From assembly GCF_042655305.1 (NCBI RefSeq), contig NZ_JBHSLR010000009.1: a DNA stretch of 64,000 nt. One strand, given 5' to 3'. This DNA comes from Arcanobacterium_A bovis (GTDB lineage: Bacteria > Actinomycetota > Actinomycetes > Actinomycetales > Actinomycetaceae). This document shows, piece after piece, positions 1 through 9,053 of this stretch. The notes under the pieces were generated by a model. The model searched no databases, was not told the DNA's origin, and worked only from the letters and a program-made list of their open reading frames with translations. Every line of letters starts with the position of its first letter. Position 1 is the stretch's first letter. Made by a program: the position numbers and the translations under genes.

Positions 1-1349
<1,349 letters not shown>

Positions 1350-1626
1350 AAACCAAACACCCCCAACCACCACAACAGGCAGCCAGAAGCACCCAATTCC
1401 ATACATGAAAAGCCCAATAACAGACTCAACAAAAAACAAAAACAGACCAACCAAACACCCCCACCAAAAAGCAGAAGCACCCAGCCAGCCCAAAAAACAT
1501 CACCCAACCAACCAAAACCACCAAAAACAAGCAGCCCCAGCCAGCCAGACAACAAAACATATCATAAAAAGCTGACACACTATTGAGATCCCAAACAACA
1601 AACCCACACCCAACAAACAACCCCAA
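1350..1626 (-). other. G/U-rich 16S rRNA leader
   Basis: Over about 275 bases the plus strand is almost entirely A and C, so the transcribed minus strand is almost entirely G and T. It lies between the boxA-like element and the 16S 5' end and must be the pre-rRNA leader. G/U-rich leaders after boxA are known in actinobacterial rrn operons; this one is long and extreme. The open frames here give Gly/Val/Leu/Phe- or Pro/Gln/Lys-rich nonsense and are not genes. Confidence 0.8.
1571..1602 (-). promoter_or_regulatory. boxA-like antitermination element of the rrn leader
   Basis: On the minus strand this reads TTGTTTGGGATCTCAATAG followed by TGTGT. That resembles the actinobacterial rrn boxA block (TTGTTTGAGAACTCAA followed by a TAGTGTGTTT-like stretch), to which Nus factors bind to stop premature Rho termination of rRNA transcripts. 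It sits about 50 nt downstream of the predicted start site from the 1659-1687 promoter, which is the expected layout. The match is by eye. Confidence 0.65.
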
Positions 1627-1658
1627 GGAGGGATCCTCTGCCGAAGAGGTAATGACCA

Positions 1659-1687
1659 ATTTAAGGCCGATCACCAGCGAATGTCAA
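1659..1687 (-). promoter_or_regulatory. candidate proximal rRNA promoter
   Basis: On the minus strand a perfect -35 TTGACA (1682-1687) is followed by 17 bases and the -10 TTAAAT (1659-1664). The start would be near 1652, just before a small hairpin (CCTCT/AGAGG, 1636-1650) and upstream of boxA. The orientation and spacing fit the main rrn promoter. Confidence 0.65.
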
Positions 1688-1823
1688 GACCTAACAAGCG
1701 CAGATTTCTCCACACAAATTAACTCATGGACATTCAAGATTTGTAAGAAAGCAACAAACTTCCAAATTCCATTCGGATTAGTTTGTCTCAATCGCTTCTC
1801 ACTCGCTCTTGGCGACGGATAAA

Positions 1824-1853
1824 ACTTTACAAACTATTGCGAACTTAGGTCAA
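1824..1853 (-). promoter_or_regulatory. candidate distal rRNA promoter
   Basis: On the minus strand -35 TTGACC (1848-1853), an 18-base spacer and -10 TAAAGT (1824-1829). It lies about 165 bases upstream of the first candidate, as expected for tandem rrn promoters. It is the weaker match of the two. Confidence 0.4.
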
Positions 1854-1887
1854 ACTATTACGCGGTGTCGCTACTCACACGGCCAAA

Positions 1888-1930
1888 ACACGAGGGGTTT
1901 CGCCTTTATTTTCGGCGAAACCCCTCGTGT
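1888..1930 (-). terminator. strong terminator after tyrS
   Basis: A perfect 17-base inverted repeat (1888-1904 and 1914-1930) has a 9-base A/T-rich loop. On the minus strand the stem ends in a TTTT stretch. It lies between the tyrS stop codon and the rRNA promoters, so it would keep tyrS transcription out of the rrn operon. Confidence 0.85.
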
Positions 1931-2062
1931 CCAATCAAAGATCACACGAATCTAATTTGACCGCTAACTAAGCATCACTTAAGCACCAAAACCAGCTCAA
2001 ATTCAGCTCCGATAGCCCTTCATCTTACTGTTGCTGAAAAGCATTTCGGTGCGGCAGCCCAT

Positions 2063-3325
2063 TCAGCTCTGCACTCGTAACACGTTGAGGTTCTTACGCC
2101 CCTTGCGCACGAGCACCACACCACCAGCAAGAACATCCGATTCGTCGATCACTCGCTCTTCATCTGCAACTTTCTCATTGTTGATGTAGACGCCACCTGA
2201 AGAAATAGTGCGCCTAGCTGCACCCTTTCCCTTTTCAAGGCCCAGATCAACCAACGCATCTGTAAGGGCAGTTCCTAATGCCACATCTGCACAAGGTAAC
2301 TCAGCCACAGCATCAGCGAGAGTCTGCTCATCAAGAATTGCTGGGTTAGCTTGACCAAACAAAACCGCCGAAGCCTGCTTCACCCGTTCAGTTGCCTCTG
2401 CACCATGCACCCAAGTCGTGACATCCTCAGCCAAGGCCTTTTGCGCCTCACGTGCAAAAGCGCGCTCCTGCACCGCCGTCGTAAGCTCCTCGATCTCCTC
2501 GCGACTGCGGAAAGTAAACACTTTGAGCATCGTAACCACGTCGTCGTCGGAGGTGTTGAGCCAGAACTGATAGAACTTGTACGGACTCAACATCTGCGGA
2601 TTGAGCCAGACCGCTCCCCCCTCAGTCTTTCCAAACTTCGTGCCGTCACTCTTTGTAATCAGCGGATTCGTGAGCACATGCACCGAAGCACCCTCGACTT
2701 TATGAATAAGATCCATTCCGCCAACAAGGTTGCCCCACTGGTCATTTCCACCAATTTCGAGTGTACAACCGTAACGACGGTACAGCTCAAGGTAGTCGTT
2801 TGCCTGCAAAATTTGGTAGGAAAACTCGGTGTACGAAATGCCCTCATCGGAATTGAGACGCCGCGCCACAATGTCCTTCGAAAGCATCGTTCCCATTCGG
2901 AAATGCTTGCCGAGGTCACGCAAGAAGTCAATGGCCGACATCTCCTCGGTCCAATCGAAATTATTTACCGTGCGAGCAGCATTATCTCCGTCAAAATCAA
3001 GCAGTGATTCCAGCTGTGCACGGAGCGATTCCACCCACTGCGCGACCGTCTCGCGCTCATTGAGCGTGCGCTCACCCTTCGCCCGCGGATCACCAACAAG
3101 GCCAGTAGCACCACCGACCAGTACTAACGGCTTGTGTCCAGCCATCTGCAAATGGCGCATTACCTTTACTGCCACCAAATGCCCGTGGTGCAAAGATGGC
3201 CCGGTTGGATCAAAACCACAATAGAAGGTGATCGGTCCAGAGTTTAACGCCTCCGAGAGTGCGTCAATATCGGTATGTTGGGCAATCAGCCCACGCCAAC
3301 GAAGCTCCTCAAGAACATCCGTCAC
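2063..3325 (-). CDS. tyrS: tyrosyl-tRNA synthetase
   Basis: Charges tRNA-Tyr with tyrosine in the cytoplasm. The 420-residue protein has the full class I bacterial layout: the HIGH-type motif HHGH at residues 46-49, a KMSKS-type loop KFGKT near residue 230 and a C-terminal S4-like RNA-binding domain from about residue 350. The start is GTG, preceded by GAAAGGG at good distance. It follows argH on the same strand after about 170 bases and ends in front of a strong hairpin, so it is the last gene of this block. No T-box leader is visible upstream. The length is typical. Confidence 0.97.
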   Translation of the reverse strand: MTDVLEELRWRGLIAQHTDIDALSEALNSGPITFYCGFDPTGPSLHHGHLVAVKVMRHLQMAGHKPLVLVGGATGLVGDPRAKGERTLNERETVAQWVESLRAQLESLLDFDGDNAARTVNNFDWTEEMSAIDFLRDLGKHFRMGTMLSKDIVARRLNSDEGISYTEFSYQILQANDYLELYRRYGCTLEIGGNDQWGNLVGGMDLIHKVEGASVHVLTNPLITKSDGTKFGKTEGGAVWLNPQMLSPYKFYQFWLNTSDDDVVTMLKVFTFRSREEIEELTTAVQERAFAREAQKALAEDVTTWVHGAEATERVKQASAVLFGQANPAILDEQTLADAVAELPCADVALGTALTDALVDLGLEKGKGAARRTISSGGVYINNEKVADEERVIDESDVLAGGVVLVRKGRKNLNVLRVQS

Positions 3326-3499
3326 TTTGAACCCTTTCCATTGTAGTTATTCATACGTAAAGCTATTTTGCCTTACGAAACGCAATAACACGAATTTCTT
3401 TTCGACGACGCCGCAGCCTTGCCTAAGCCCGACGCAGTCGCCTCACGCGAGCTACTTGCCCACTTTTCGAGGTCACTCGCCCCGAGCTCAACCGTAGCA

Positions 3500-4924
3500 T
3501 CAGCTCAGCGACAGCACCGACGTCGTAAATTCTCGTAGCTGCTCGTACTGAGCTTGTGCCTCGGCAAGCTGCTCACGCACCCGCTCAGGAGCTGTACCGC
3601 CACGACCACTTCGAGCAGCAACGGAGCCCTGCGCGGAAAGAACCTCACGAACCTGCGGCCTTAATCGAGAATCAATACGTGCCAAATCCTCATCGCTCAA
3701 ATCCCACAGTTCAATGCCTCGGCGTTCACATTCTGCCACGCAAGCACCTGAAATTTCGTGGGCATGACGGAACGGGACACCCTCTTTGACTAGCCATTCT
3801 GCAATATCGGTAGCCAATGAGAAACCCTGCGGAGCAAGCTGTTCCATTCGCTCATAATTGAGTTCCATCGTGGCGATCATTCCGCTAACTGCCGGTAAAA
3901 GCACGTCTAAGGTATCTACCTGGTCAAATACGGGCTCTTTGTCCTCTTGCAAATCGCGATCATAAGCGAGTGGAAGCGCTTTGAGCATCGAGAGCAATGC
4001 CATGAGATCGCCAATTAGCCTGCCAGCTTTTCCACGCGCGAGTTCTGCAACATCAGGATTCTTCTTTTGCGGCATGATAGACGATCCAGTAGAGAACGCA
4101 TCGTCGAGGCGAACGAACGAAAACTCTTTCGTATTCCAAATAATTATTTCTTCACTAATGCGCGATAAATCAACGCCTATCTGTGCCATGATAAACGCAA
4201 ACTCCGCCACCAAATCACGCGCCGAAGTGCCGTCGATAGAGTTCCAGACAGCAGAGTCAAATCCAAGCTCACGTGCCACCTGTTCAGGATCTAAACCAAG
4301 CGTATTGCCAGCCAGAGCACCTGATCCATAGGGGCTAATCGCCAAGCGACGATCCAAATCCACGAGTCGCTGCACATCGCGGAACAGCGGCCACACATGG
4401 GCAAGTAAATGATGAGCGAGCAGGATCGGTTGTGCATGCTGCATGTGGGTTCTGCCAGGCATAATCACGTCGCCAGCGCGCTGAGCTTGTTCTATGAGGG
4501 CGACGACGACGTCAAGCAATTTTCCGCCCACGTTCCGGCTCTGATCGCGCAGGTACATTCGGATTAATGTGGCGATTTGATCATTTCGGGAACGTCCGGC
4601 CCGAAGCTTTCCGCCTAGCTCACCACCAGCTTTAGCGAGCAGACCGCGTTCGAGCGCAGTGTGCACATCTTCGTCCTCGGGTAATGCTGTAAAAACCCCG
4701 GACGCAACGTCCGCATCAAGCGAATCTAAGGCTGCAAGCATAGCCGTAAGCTCGGCGTCGTCGAGAAGATTCGCGCGGTGTAAAGCTCGCGCATGTGCAC
4801 GCGAACCCGCAATGTCGTAACGAGCAAGACGCCAATCAAAATGCGTTGAGCGTGATAGTTCAGTCAGTGCATCAGCGGGCGCGCCTGAAAAACGTCCACC
4901 CCATAGCGCGATATGTTCAGTCAT
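3500..4924 (-). CDS. argH: argininosuccinate lyase
   Basis: Last step of arginine synthesis: splits argininosuccinate into arginine and fumarate in the cytoplasm. The 474-residue protein belongs to the fumarase/aspartase superfamily and carries the signature GSSIMPQKKNP near residue 280, which includes the catalytic serine loop. ATG start with AAAGGATG upstream. It begins 26 bases after the stop of the nitroreductase gene, so the two are probably cotranscribed; argG is one gene further upstream. About 170 bases separate its stop from tyrS, and no clear terminator was seen there. Confidence 0.97.
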   Translation of the reverse strand: MTEHIALWGGRFSGAPADALTELSRSTHFDWRLARYDIAGSRAHARALHRANLLDDAELTAMLAALDSLDADVASGVFTALPEDEDVHTALERGLLAKAGGELGGKLRAGRSRNDQIATLIRMYLRDQSRNVGGKLLDVVVALIEQAQRAGDVIMPGRTHMQHAQPILLAHHLLAHVWPLFRDVQRLVDLDRRLAISPYGSGALAGNTLGLDPEQVARELGFDSAVWNSIDGTSARDLVAEFAFIMAQIGVDLSRISEEIIIWNTKEFSFVRLDDAFSTGSSIMPQKKNPDVAELARGKAGRLIGDLMALLSMLKALPLAYDRDLQEDKEPVFDQVDTLDVLLPAVSGMIATMELNYERMEQLAPQGFSLATDIAEWLVKEGVPFRHAHEISGACVAECERRGIELWDLSDEDLARIDSRLRPQVREVLSAQGSVAARSGRGGTAPERVREQLAEAQAQYEQLREFTTSVLSLS

Positions 4925-4950
4925 ATACTTTCATCCTTTGTTGAGAGCAA

Positions 4951-5703
4951 CTAGGCGATTGCCGTGCGAAACCCCTGCGCTGCGATGTCGTTCAAAATTT
5001 GTGCACGTTTCATCCGCACGCCGGACAAAGCGCGCGACACCTGATCGGTAAAAGAGTCGACGTGCCGACTAGCGTCACGCAAGTCGTAGTAGGTTTGAAG
5101 CTCTAGATCGTAATCAGCCAGCGCCTCGATCCACGACTCGCGATGCTCGTAGCCGTTTTCCATAAAGCGGAAATCACTACTCATGCGCGGTTTCAATTGT
5201 GGACTTTGATTTGGCACACCGAACGTCAAGCCAACCACTGGGAATGTATATAGTGGCAGATCAAGAGCATTCACCACCGCCATCGGATCATTGAGCACAT
5301 TGCCGAGTAAATTCGCACCCAAACCAAATGATTCGACTGCATTGACCACATTCTGCGCCATTAAGCAGGCATCAGTAAAAGCCTCGACGAACACGTCCAT
5401 GGTACTAGCGCCGTCAATAGGCTCTTTTCGCTCCTGCAAGATTTGAATATTACGGTGCACGTCTACGATGAAAAGCCAATACTCGGGAGCGCGTGCCACA
5501 TAAGGCTGTTGGCCAATCTGGGCTAATTCTGCTCGAATTTGTGCATCAGTAACCCGAATAACCGACGCTTGTTGCAGGCCACGTGAGGTAGCAGTGCGAA
5601 TTGCAACGCTTTTCAACTCTGCGAGGGTGTCTGAGCTGATCGCCTCATCAGTAAATTCACGAATCGTGCGATGTCCCAATTGAGTATTGATTGTATGGTT
5701 CAC
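4951..5703 (-). CDS. NfsA/FRP-type NADPH-dependent flavin oxidoreductase (nitroreductase family)
   Basis: Probable FMN-dependent NAD(P)H oxidoreductase acting on flavins, quinones or nitro compounds. The 250-residue protein has the NfsA-like N-terminal block HRTIREFTDE (residues 11-20), the central nitroreductase fold and a conserved GVPNQSPQLKPR segment near residue 160-175, characteristic of the NfsA/FRP branch. The start appears to be GTG, with only a weak ribosome-binding site. It lies between argG and argH, 26 bases before argH. This is an unusual place, and nothing in the sequence links it to arginine synthesis. The substrate cannot be named from sequence. Confidence 0.85.
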   Translation of the reverse strand: MNHTINTQLGHRTIREFTDEAISSDTLAELKSVAIRTATSRGLQQASVIRVTDAQIRAELAQIGQQPYVARAPEYWLFIVDVHRNIQILQERKEPIDGASTMDVFVEAFTDACLMAQNVVNAVESFGLGANLLGNVLNDPMAVVNALDLPLYTFPVVGLTFGVPNQSPQLKPRMSSDFRFMENGYEHRESWIEALADYDLELQTYYDLRDASRHVDSFTDQVSRALSGVRMKRAQILNDIAAQGFRTAIA

Positions 5704-5739
5704 AGCAAATATTCTTTCACGTCTGCGAGAGCAAATGTA

Positions 5740-5784
5740 GATCTAAAGCGACAGCAAAATTGTTATCTGCTGAAGCTTTAGATC
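5740..5784 (-). other. two-part hairpin between argG and the nitroreductase gene
   Basis: Outer arms GATCTAAAGC (5740-5749) and GCTTTAGATC (5775-5784) pair perfectly. After a symmetric 2x2 internal loop, inner arms CAGCA (5752-5756) and TGCTG (5768-5772) also pair around an 11-base loop. No T-run follows in the direction of transcription, so this may be an attenuating or processing element, or a protein site, rather than a simple terminator. Confidence 0.5.
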
Positions 5785-5842
5785 ACATTGCGCTCACCTT
5801 GCTTTAACAGCTCCTATAGCCTGATCAACTCGCCTTGATTAA

Positions 5843-7081
5843 TTAAGACAGGTTGAGCTTCGGCATAGCCTCGCCCTTGCCAAATTTCACGTCACGAGCG
5901 GCAGCGAGCTTAGATGTTAGGCCAGTAATCTCGATGAAGCCTTTTGCATAACTTTGATCGAAGGAATCGCCCTCGTCATAGGTTGCCAAATTGAAATCAT
6001 AAAGCGAAGTTTCAGACTTACGTCCAGTCACAACGGCACGACCACCATGCAAAACCATGCGAATATCGCCCGTCACATACTCTTGCGTATCTCGAATAAA
6101 CGCATCCAAAGAACGCTTGAGCGGTGAGAACCACTGCCCCTCATAGACCAGCTCAGACCACCGCAGCGCAATACGCTGCTTATAACGAGCCTGTTCACGA
6201 TCCATTGTGACTCGTTCGAGCTCTTTATGTGCTTCGATCAAAGCCATCGCTCCAGGAGCTTCATAGATCTCACGCGACTTGATGCCCACCATACGATCTT
6301 CGACGATATCGATTCGACCAATTCCCTGTGCACCTGCGCGGCGATTCATCTCAACGATGGCTTCCAAAGGCGTGACCTTAACTCCGTCTATTGCCACAGG
6401 AATGCCTTTCTCGAAAGAAATCACGACTTCATCTGGCAAAGGTGGGTATGTAGGATCATCGGTGTAGTTATAAACATCCTTAGTTGGCGCATTCCAAAGG
6501 TCTTCCAAGAAACCAGTTTCAATTGCACGACCCCACACATTTTGGTCAATCGAGAAGGGATTGTGGTGTGTGGTTTCAATCGGAAGATTGTGCTTATTGG
6601 CGTAGTTAATCGCAAATTCGCGCGTTAATGCAAGATCGCGAACTGGCGAAAGACATGCCACATCAGGAGCCAAGGACGTAATACCGTTTTCAAATCGAAC
6701 TTGATCGTTACCTTTACCGGTGCAACCGTGTGCCACAACACTCGCATCAAATTGGCGCGCTGCCGTCACCAAATGCTTGACGATCAACGGACGAGACAAC
6801 GCCGAAACCAGCGGGTATGCATCCATATACAAGCCGTTTGCCTGTAGATCCAGCATGCAGTATTCCTCGGCAAATTCATCTTTCGCATCAGCGATATATG
6901 CTTCTACCGCGCCGCAATCGATCGCACGCTGACGGATTACCTCGAGATCTTCACCTCCCTGACCACAGTCAACCGACACGGTCACAACTTCTGCGCCAGT
7001 TTGTTCGGCGATCCATCCAATCGCCACGGACGTATCGAGACCACCAGAGTAGGCAAGAACTACACGATTATTAGCAGACAT
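5843..7081 (-). CDS. argG: argininosuccinate synthase
   Basis: Joins citrulline and aspartate using ATP to give argininosuccinate, the step before ArgH. The 412-residue protein begins with the N-type ATP-pyrophosphatase loop AYSGGLDTS (residues 9-17) and has the normal family length. ATG start with a strong GAAGGAG site. argR lies 111 bases upstream on the same strand. An imperfect hairpin (5740-5784) separates it from the nitroreductase gene downstream. Confidence 0.98.
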   Translation of the reverse strand: MSANNRVVLAYSGGLDTSVAIGWIAEQTGAEVVTVSVDCGQGGEDLEVIRQRAIDCGAVEAYIADAKDEFAEEYCMLDLQANGLYMDAYPLVSALSRPLIVKHLVTAARQFDASVVAHGCTGKGNDQVRFENGITSLAPDVACLSPVRDLALTREFAINYANKHNLPIETTHHNPFSIDQNVWGRAIETGFLEDLWNAPTKDVYNYTDDPTYPPLPDEVVISFEKGIPVAIDGVKVTPLEAIVEMNRRAGAQGIGRIDIVEDRMVGIKSREIYEAPGAMALIEAHKELERVTMDREQARYKQRIALRWSELVYEGQWFSPLKRSLDAFIRDTQEYVTGDIRMVLHGGRAVVTGRKSETSLYDFNLATYDEGDSFDQSYAKGFIEITGLTSKLAAARDVKFGKGEAMPKLNLS

Positions 7082-7192
7082 TTTCTCTCCTTCGAAAATT
7101 ATTTGAGCAATTTAAGAGCCAATCATTTGACGCGGCAAGCAGACGTTTCCATTATCTATGCACTCCACACAGATGCTCGCAACGCCGATTTA

Positions 7193-7696
7193 TTAGTCAT
7201 TTCGAGAACTTCGCGACAAATCCATAATTTCTGCTACGAAGTTCTTCGCTATGTCTTCCGACGCCGTAACCACAAGCACTGTATCGTCACCTGCGATACA
7301 GCCCAAGACACCGTCAAACACCGCACGATCGATTGCCGAAGCGAGCAACTGAGCAGCTCCTGGGGGCGTTCTCACAATCACTTGATTCAATACGCTCTGC
7401 GCGCTCGTAACCACCTCGCGTGCCCATCGCTCTAGCTGAGCGCGTGCCCCATATTCAGATTCAGCGAGTTCAACGATGTCTGGAATCCGATATACTCGTT
7501 TGCCGTCAGCTGCATATTCTTTGAATGCATGGAGTTCTTCAAGGTCACGCGAGAGTGTAGCTTGAGTTACGCGGATACCCTCCTTTGCAAGGAGATCACG
7601 CAACTCACTTTGAGATGAAATTCCGTACTGCTCAACGAGCGTCACGATCTTCGCGTGCCGCGCTGCACGAGTTGTTGGGATATTTACGCTCGCCAT
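7193..7696 (-). CDS. argR: arginine repressor
   Basis: Arginine-responsive hexameric DNA-binding regulator of arginine genes. It has an N-terminal winged-helix domain (about residues 10-75, with the segment TQATLSRDLEEL) and a C-terminal arginine-binding/hexamer domain with the family motif GCIAGDDTVLV. The stop of the ArgD-like gene and the chosen ATG form TAATATG, so translation is probably coupled. A TTG start at 7708 is possible and would overlap the upstream gene by 11 bases. With the ATG the protein has 167 residues, normal for ArgR. Confidence 0.95.
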   Translation of the reverse strand: MASVNIPTTRAARHAKIVTLVEQYGISSQSELRDLLAKEGIRVTQATLSRDLEELHAFKEYAADGKRVYRIPDIVELAESEYGARAQLERWAREVVTSAQSVLNQVIVRTPPGAAQLLASAIDRAVFDGVLGCIAGDDTVLVVTASEDIAKNFVAEIMDLSRSSRND

Positions 7697-7697
7697 A

Positions 7698-8870
7698 TTA
7701 GTTTGCAAGTCCCTTCATGTGGTCGATAAACAGTTGTAAATGGTCAATAGAAATGTTGAGCGGCGGCGATAATTCGATCCGATCCTGCGCACCGACGTGC
7801 ACAATAATCCCGCGCTCTTGCAATTGTTGTTGGACGAATTCAGCATCTTGAGTCCGAATACCAAGTAGCAAACCCTTACCCGAAACCTCATACCCACATT
7901 CGGAAAGCTCATCCCTTAGCCATTGACCCACCGAATTGATCTGACCGAATATCTTCCGAATCTCGTCAATTACGAGCATGGAAATATCGAACGAGAACGG
8001 ATTACCAGCAGGAATGAGCCCCGAGAGCCTATCTGAATCCTGTTTAGCTCTCCGCGAGAGTAACAATGTGGCACCGAGGGGAACCCCACCGCCAAGGCCA
8101 CGACCCACAGTGATTATGTCCGCCTTGACGTAGGGAGCATGCACAAACCAGTCTCCAGTACGTCCCATACCAATATGCGTTTCATCCATAATCAGTAGCG
8201 CTTTGAACCGCTCGCAAAGAGCGCTCGCACGTTGAAAAATTTCCTCATCCACAACGCCGGTGGCAGAGCGTAGATCCATCGGACTGAAAATGATGGTCGC
8301 AGTATCGTCGTCTACCACATTTTCCAGGGCTTTCGCAGTGGGTTCTACCGCAATGATGCGGGTTTGCGTTGATGCCGCAGACACCGAGCTCACAGGCCTT
8401 TCTGATGCGACGTTCGCTCCGCCGTCGTACACTGGCGCGACGACGCCATACAGCTCGGAATCCGAGTGCACTGGCAAGAACGTAACGATATTTCCGCGCG
8501 GCTTGAACTGGAGCGCAATTTCAAGGGCGGCGCGATTTGCTTCGTGACCTGATCTGGTAAAACGTACCCGGGAGCTGGCACCCACGTAGCCTGATTCGGT
8601 CAAGCAACTCTGAATTGCCGTGGCTAGGCCAATCTGTTCTTCGGTGGCAAAATGATGTGTTGCCTCGAAAAGCTTATGCGTATTAGCTGCCGCATAGTTT
8701 GCAATAATAGGATTGTTATATCCCAGTGCGTTTGCTCCGCCACCAGCGGTCAGATCGAGAAAAGTATCGCCCTCATTATTCGTAAGAACTGAGCCGTCCG
8801 CTCGCTCAATGAGCATGCGAGGCGCGTGTATTGACTGACACAGCGCATGTTCATATCTACCACGCCACAT
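7698..8870 (-). CDS. ArgD-like class III aminotransferase lacking the PLP lysine
   Basis: By context and overall sequence a relative of acetylornithine aminotransferase (ArgD), 390 residues. Recognisable family blocks are SGHEAN (107-112), DETHIGMGRTG (229-239) and GRGLGGGVPLGA (256-267). In working enzymes of this family the last block begins AKG/AKA, and that lysine forms the Schiff base with PLP. Here it is Arg257 (codon CGT at 8100-8102). The DEVQ-type glutamine contacting PLP is His232, and the usual TFGGNP segment reads IPAGNP (287-292). The reading frame is intact and at normal codon usage. It is therefore probably not an ordinary aminotransferase; it may be an inactive remnant or have a new role. 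It is the first gene of the arg block, directly upstream of argR. Confidence 0.8.
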   Translation of the reverse strand: MWRGRYEHALCQSIHAPRMLIERADGSVLTNNEGDTFLDLTAGGGANALGYNNPIIANYAAANTHKLFEATHHFATEEQIGLATAIQSCLTESGYVGASSRVRFTRSGHEANRAALEIALQFKPRGNIVTFLPVHSDSELYGVVAPVYDGGANVASERPVSSVSAASTQTRIIAVEPTAKALENVVDDDTATIIFSPMDLRSATGVVDEEIFQRASALCERFKALLIMDETHIGMGRTGDWFVHAPYVKADIITVGRGLGGGVPLGATLLLSRRAKQDSDRLSGLIPAGNPFSFDISMLVIDEIRKIFGQINSVGQWLRDELSECGYEVSGKGLLLGIRTQDAEFVQQQLQERGIIVHVGAQDRIELSPPLNISIDHLQLFIDHMKGLAN

Positions 8871-8962
8871 GTATTACCAGCTCCGACCTAAATTGCGTAT
8901 ATAGCACGAGTTGGCTGCAAGCGCGCCAAGCAAAAGCGTTCCACACCAACCCACAAAGCATA

Positions 8963-8990
8963 ACTATACTCTCTAATGTATGATATTGCA
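8963..8990 (-). promoter_or_regulatory. candidate promoter with ARG-box-like operator before the argD-like gene
   Basis: On the minus strand a -10 TATAGT (8963-8968) lies about 95 bases upstream of the start codon, with only a weak -35. The 14-base stretch 8977-8990 (TGTATGATATTGCA) resembles the ArgR half-site pattern TGAATnnnnATTCA at 9 of 14 positions and would lie between -35 and -10, where ArgR would repress. Confidence 0.35.
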
Positions 8991-9053
8991 TTGCTTTGCA
9001 GCGTGCGCTCAAACACGTTTGGCATCACTCACAACCAACTGTGATAAGGCATT

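Noticed and set aside
9021..9053. Possible terminator between gltD and the argD-like gene
   Set aside because: CTGTGA/TCACAG form only a 6-base stem without a U-run; too weak to call.
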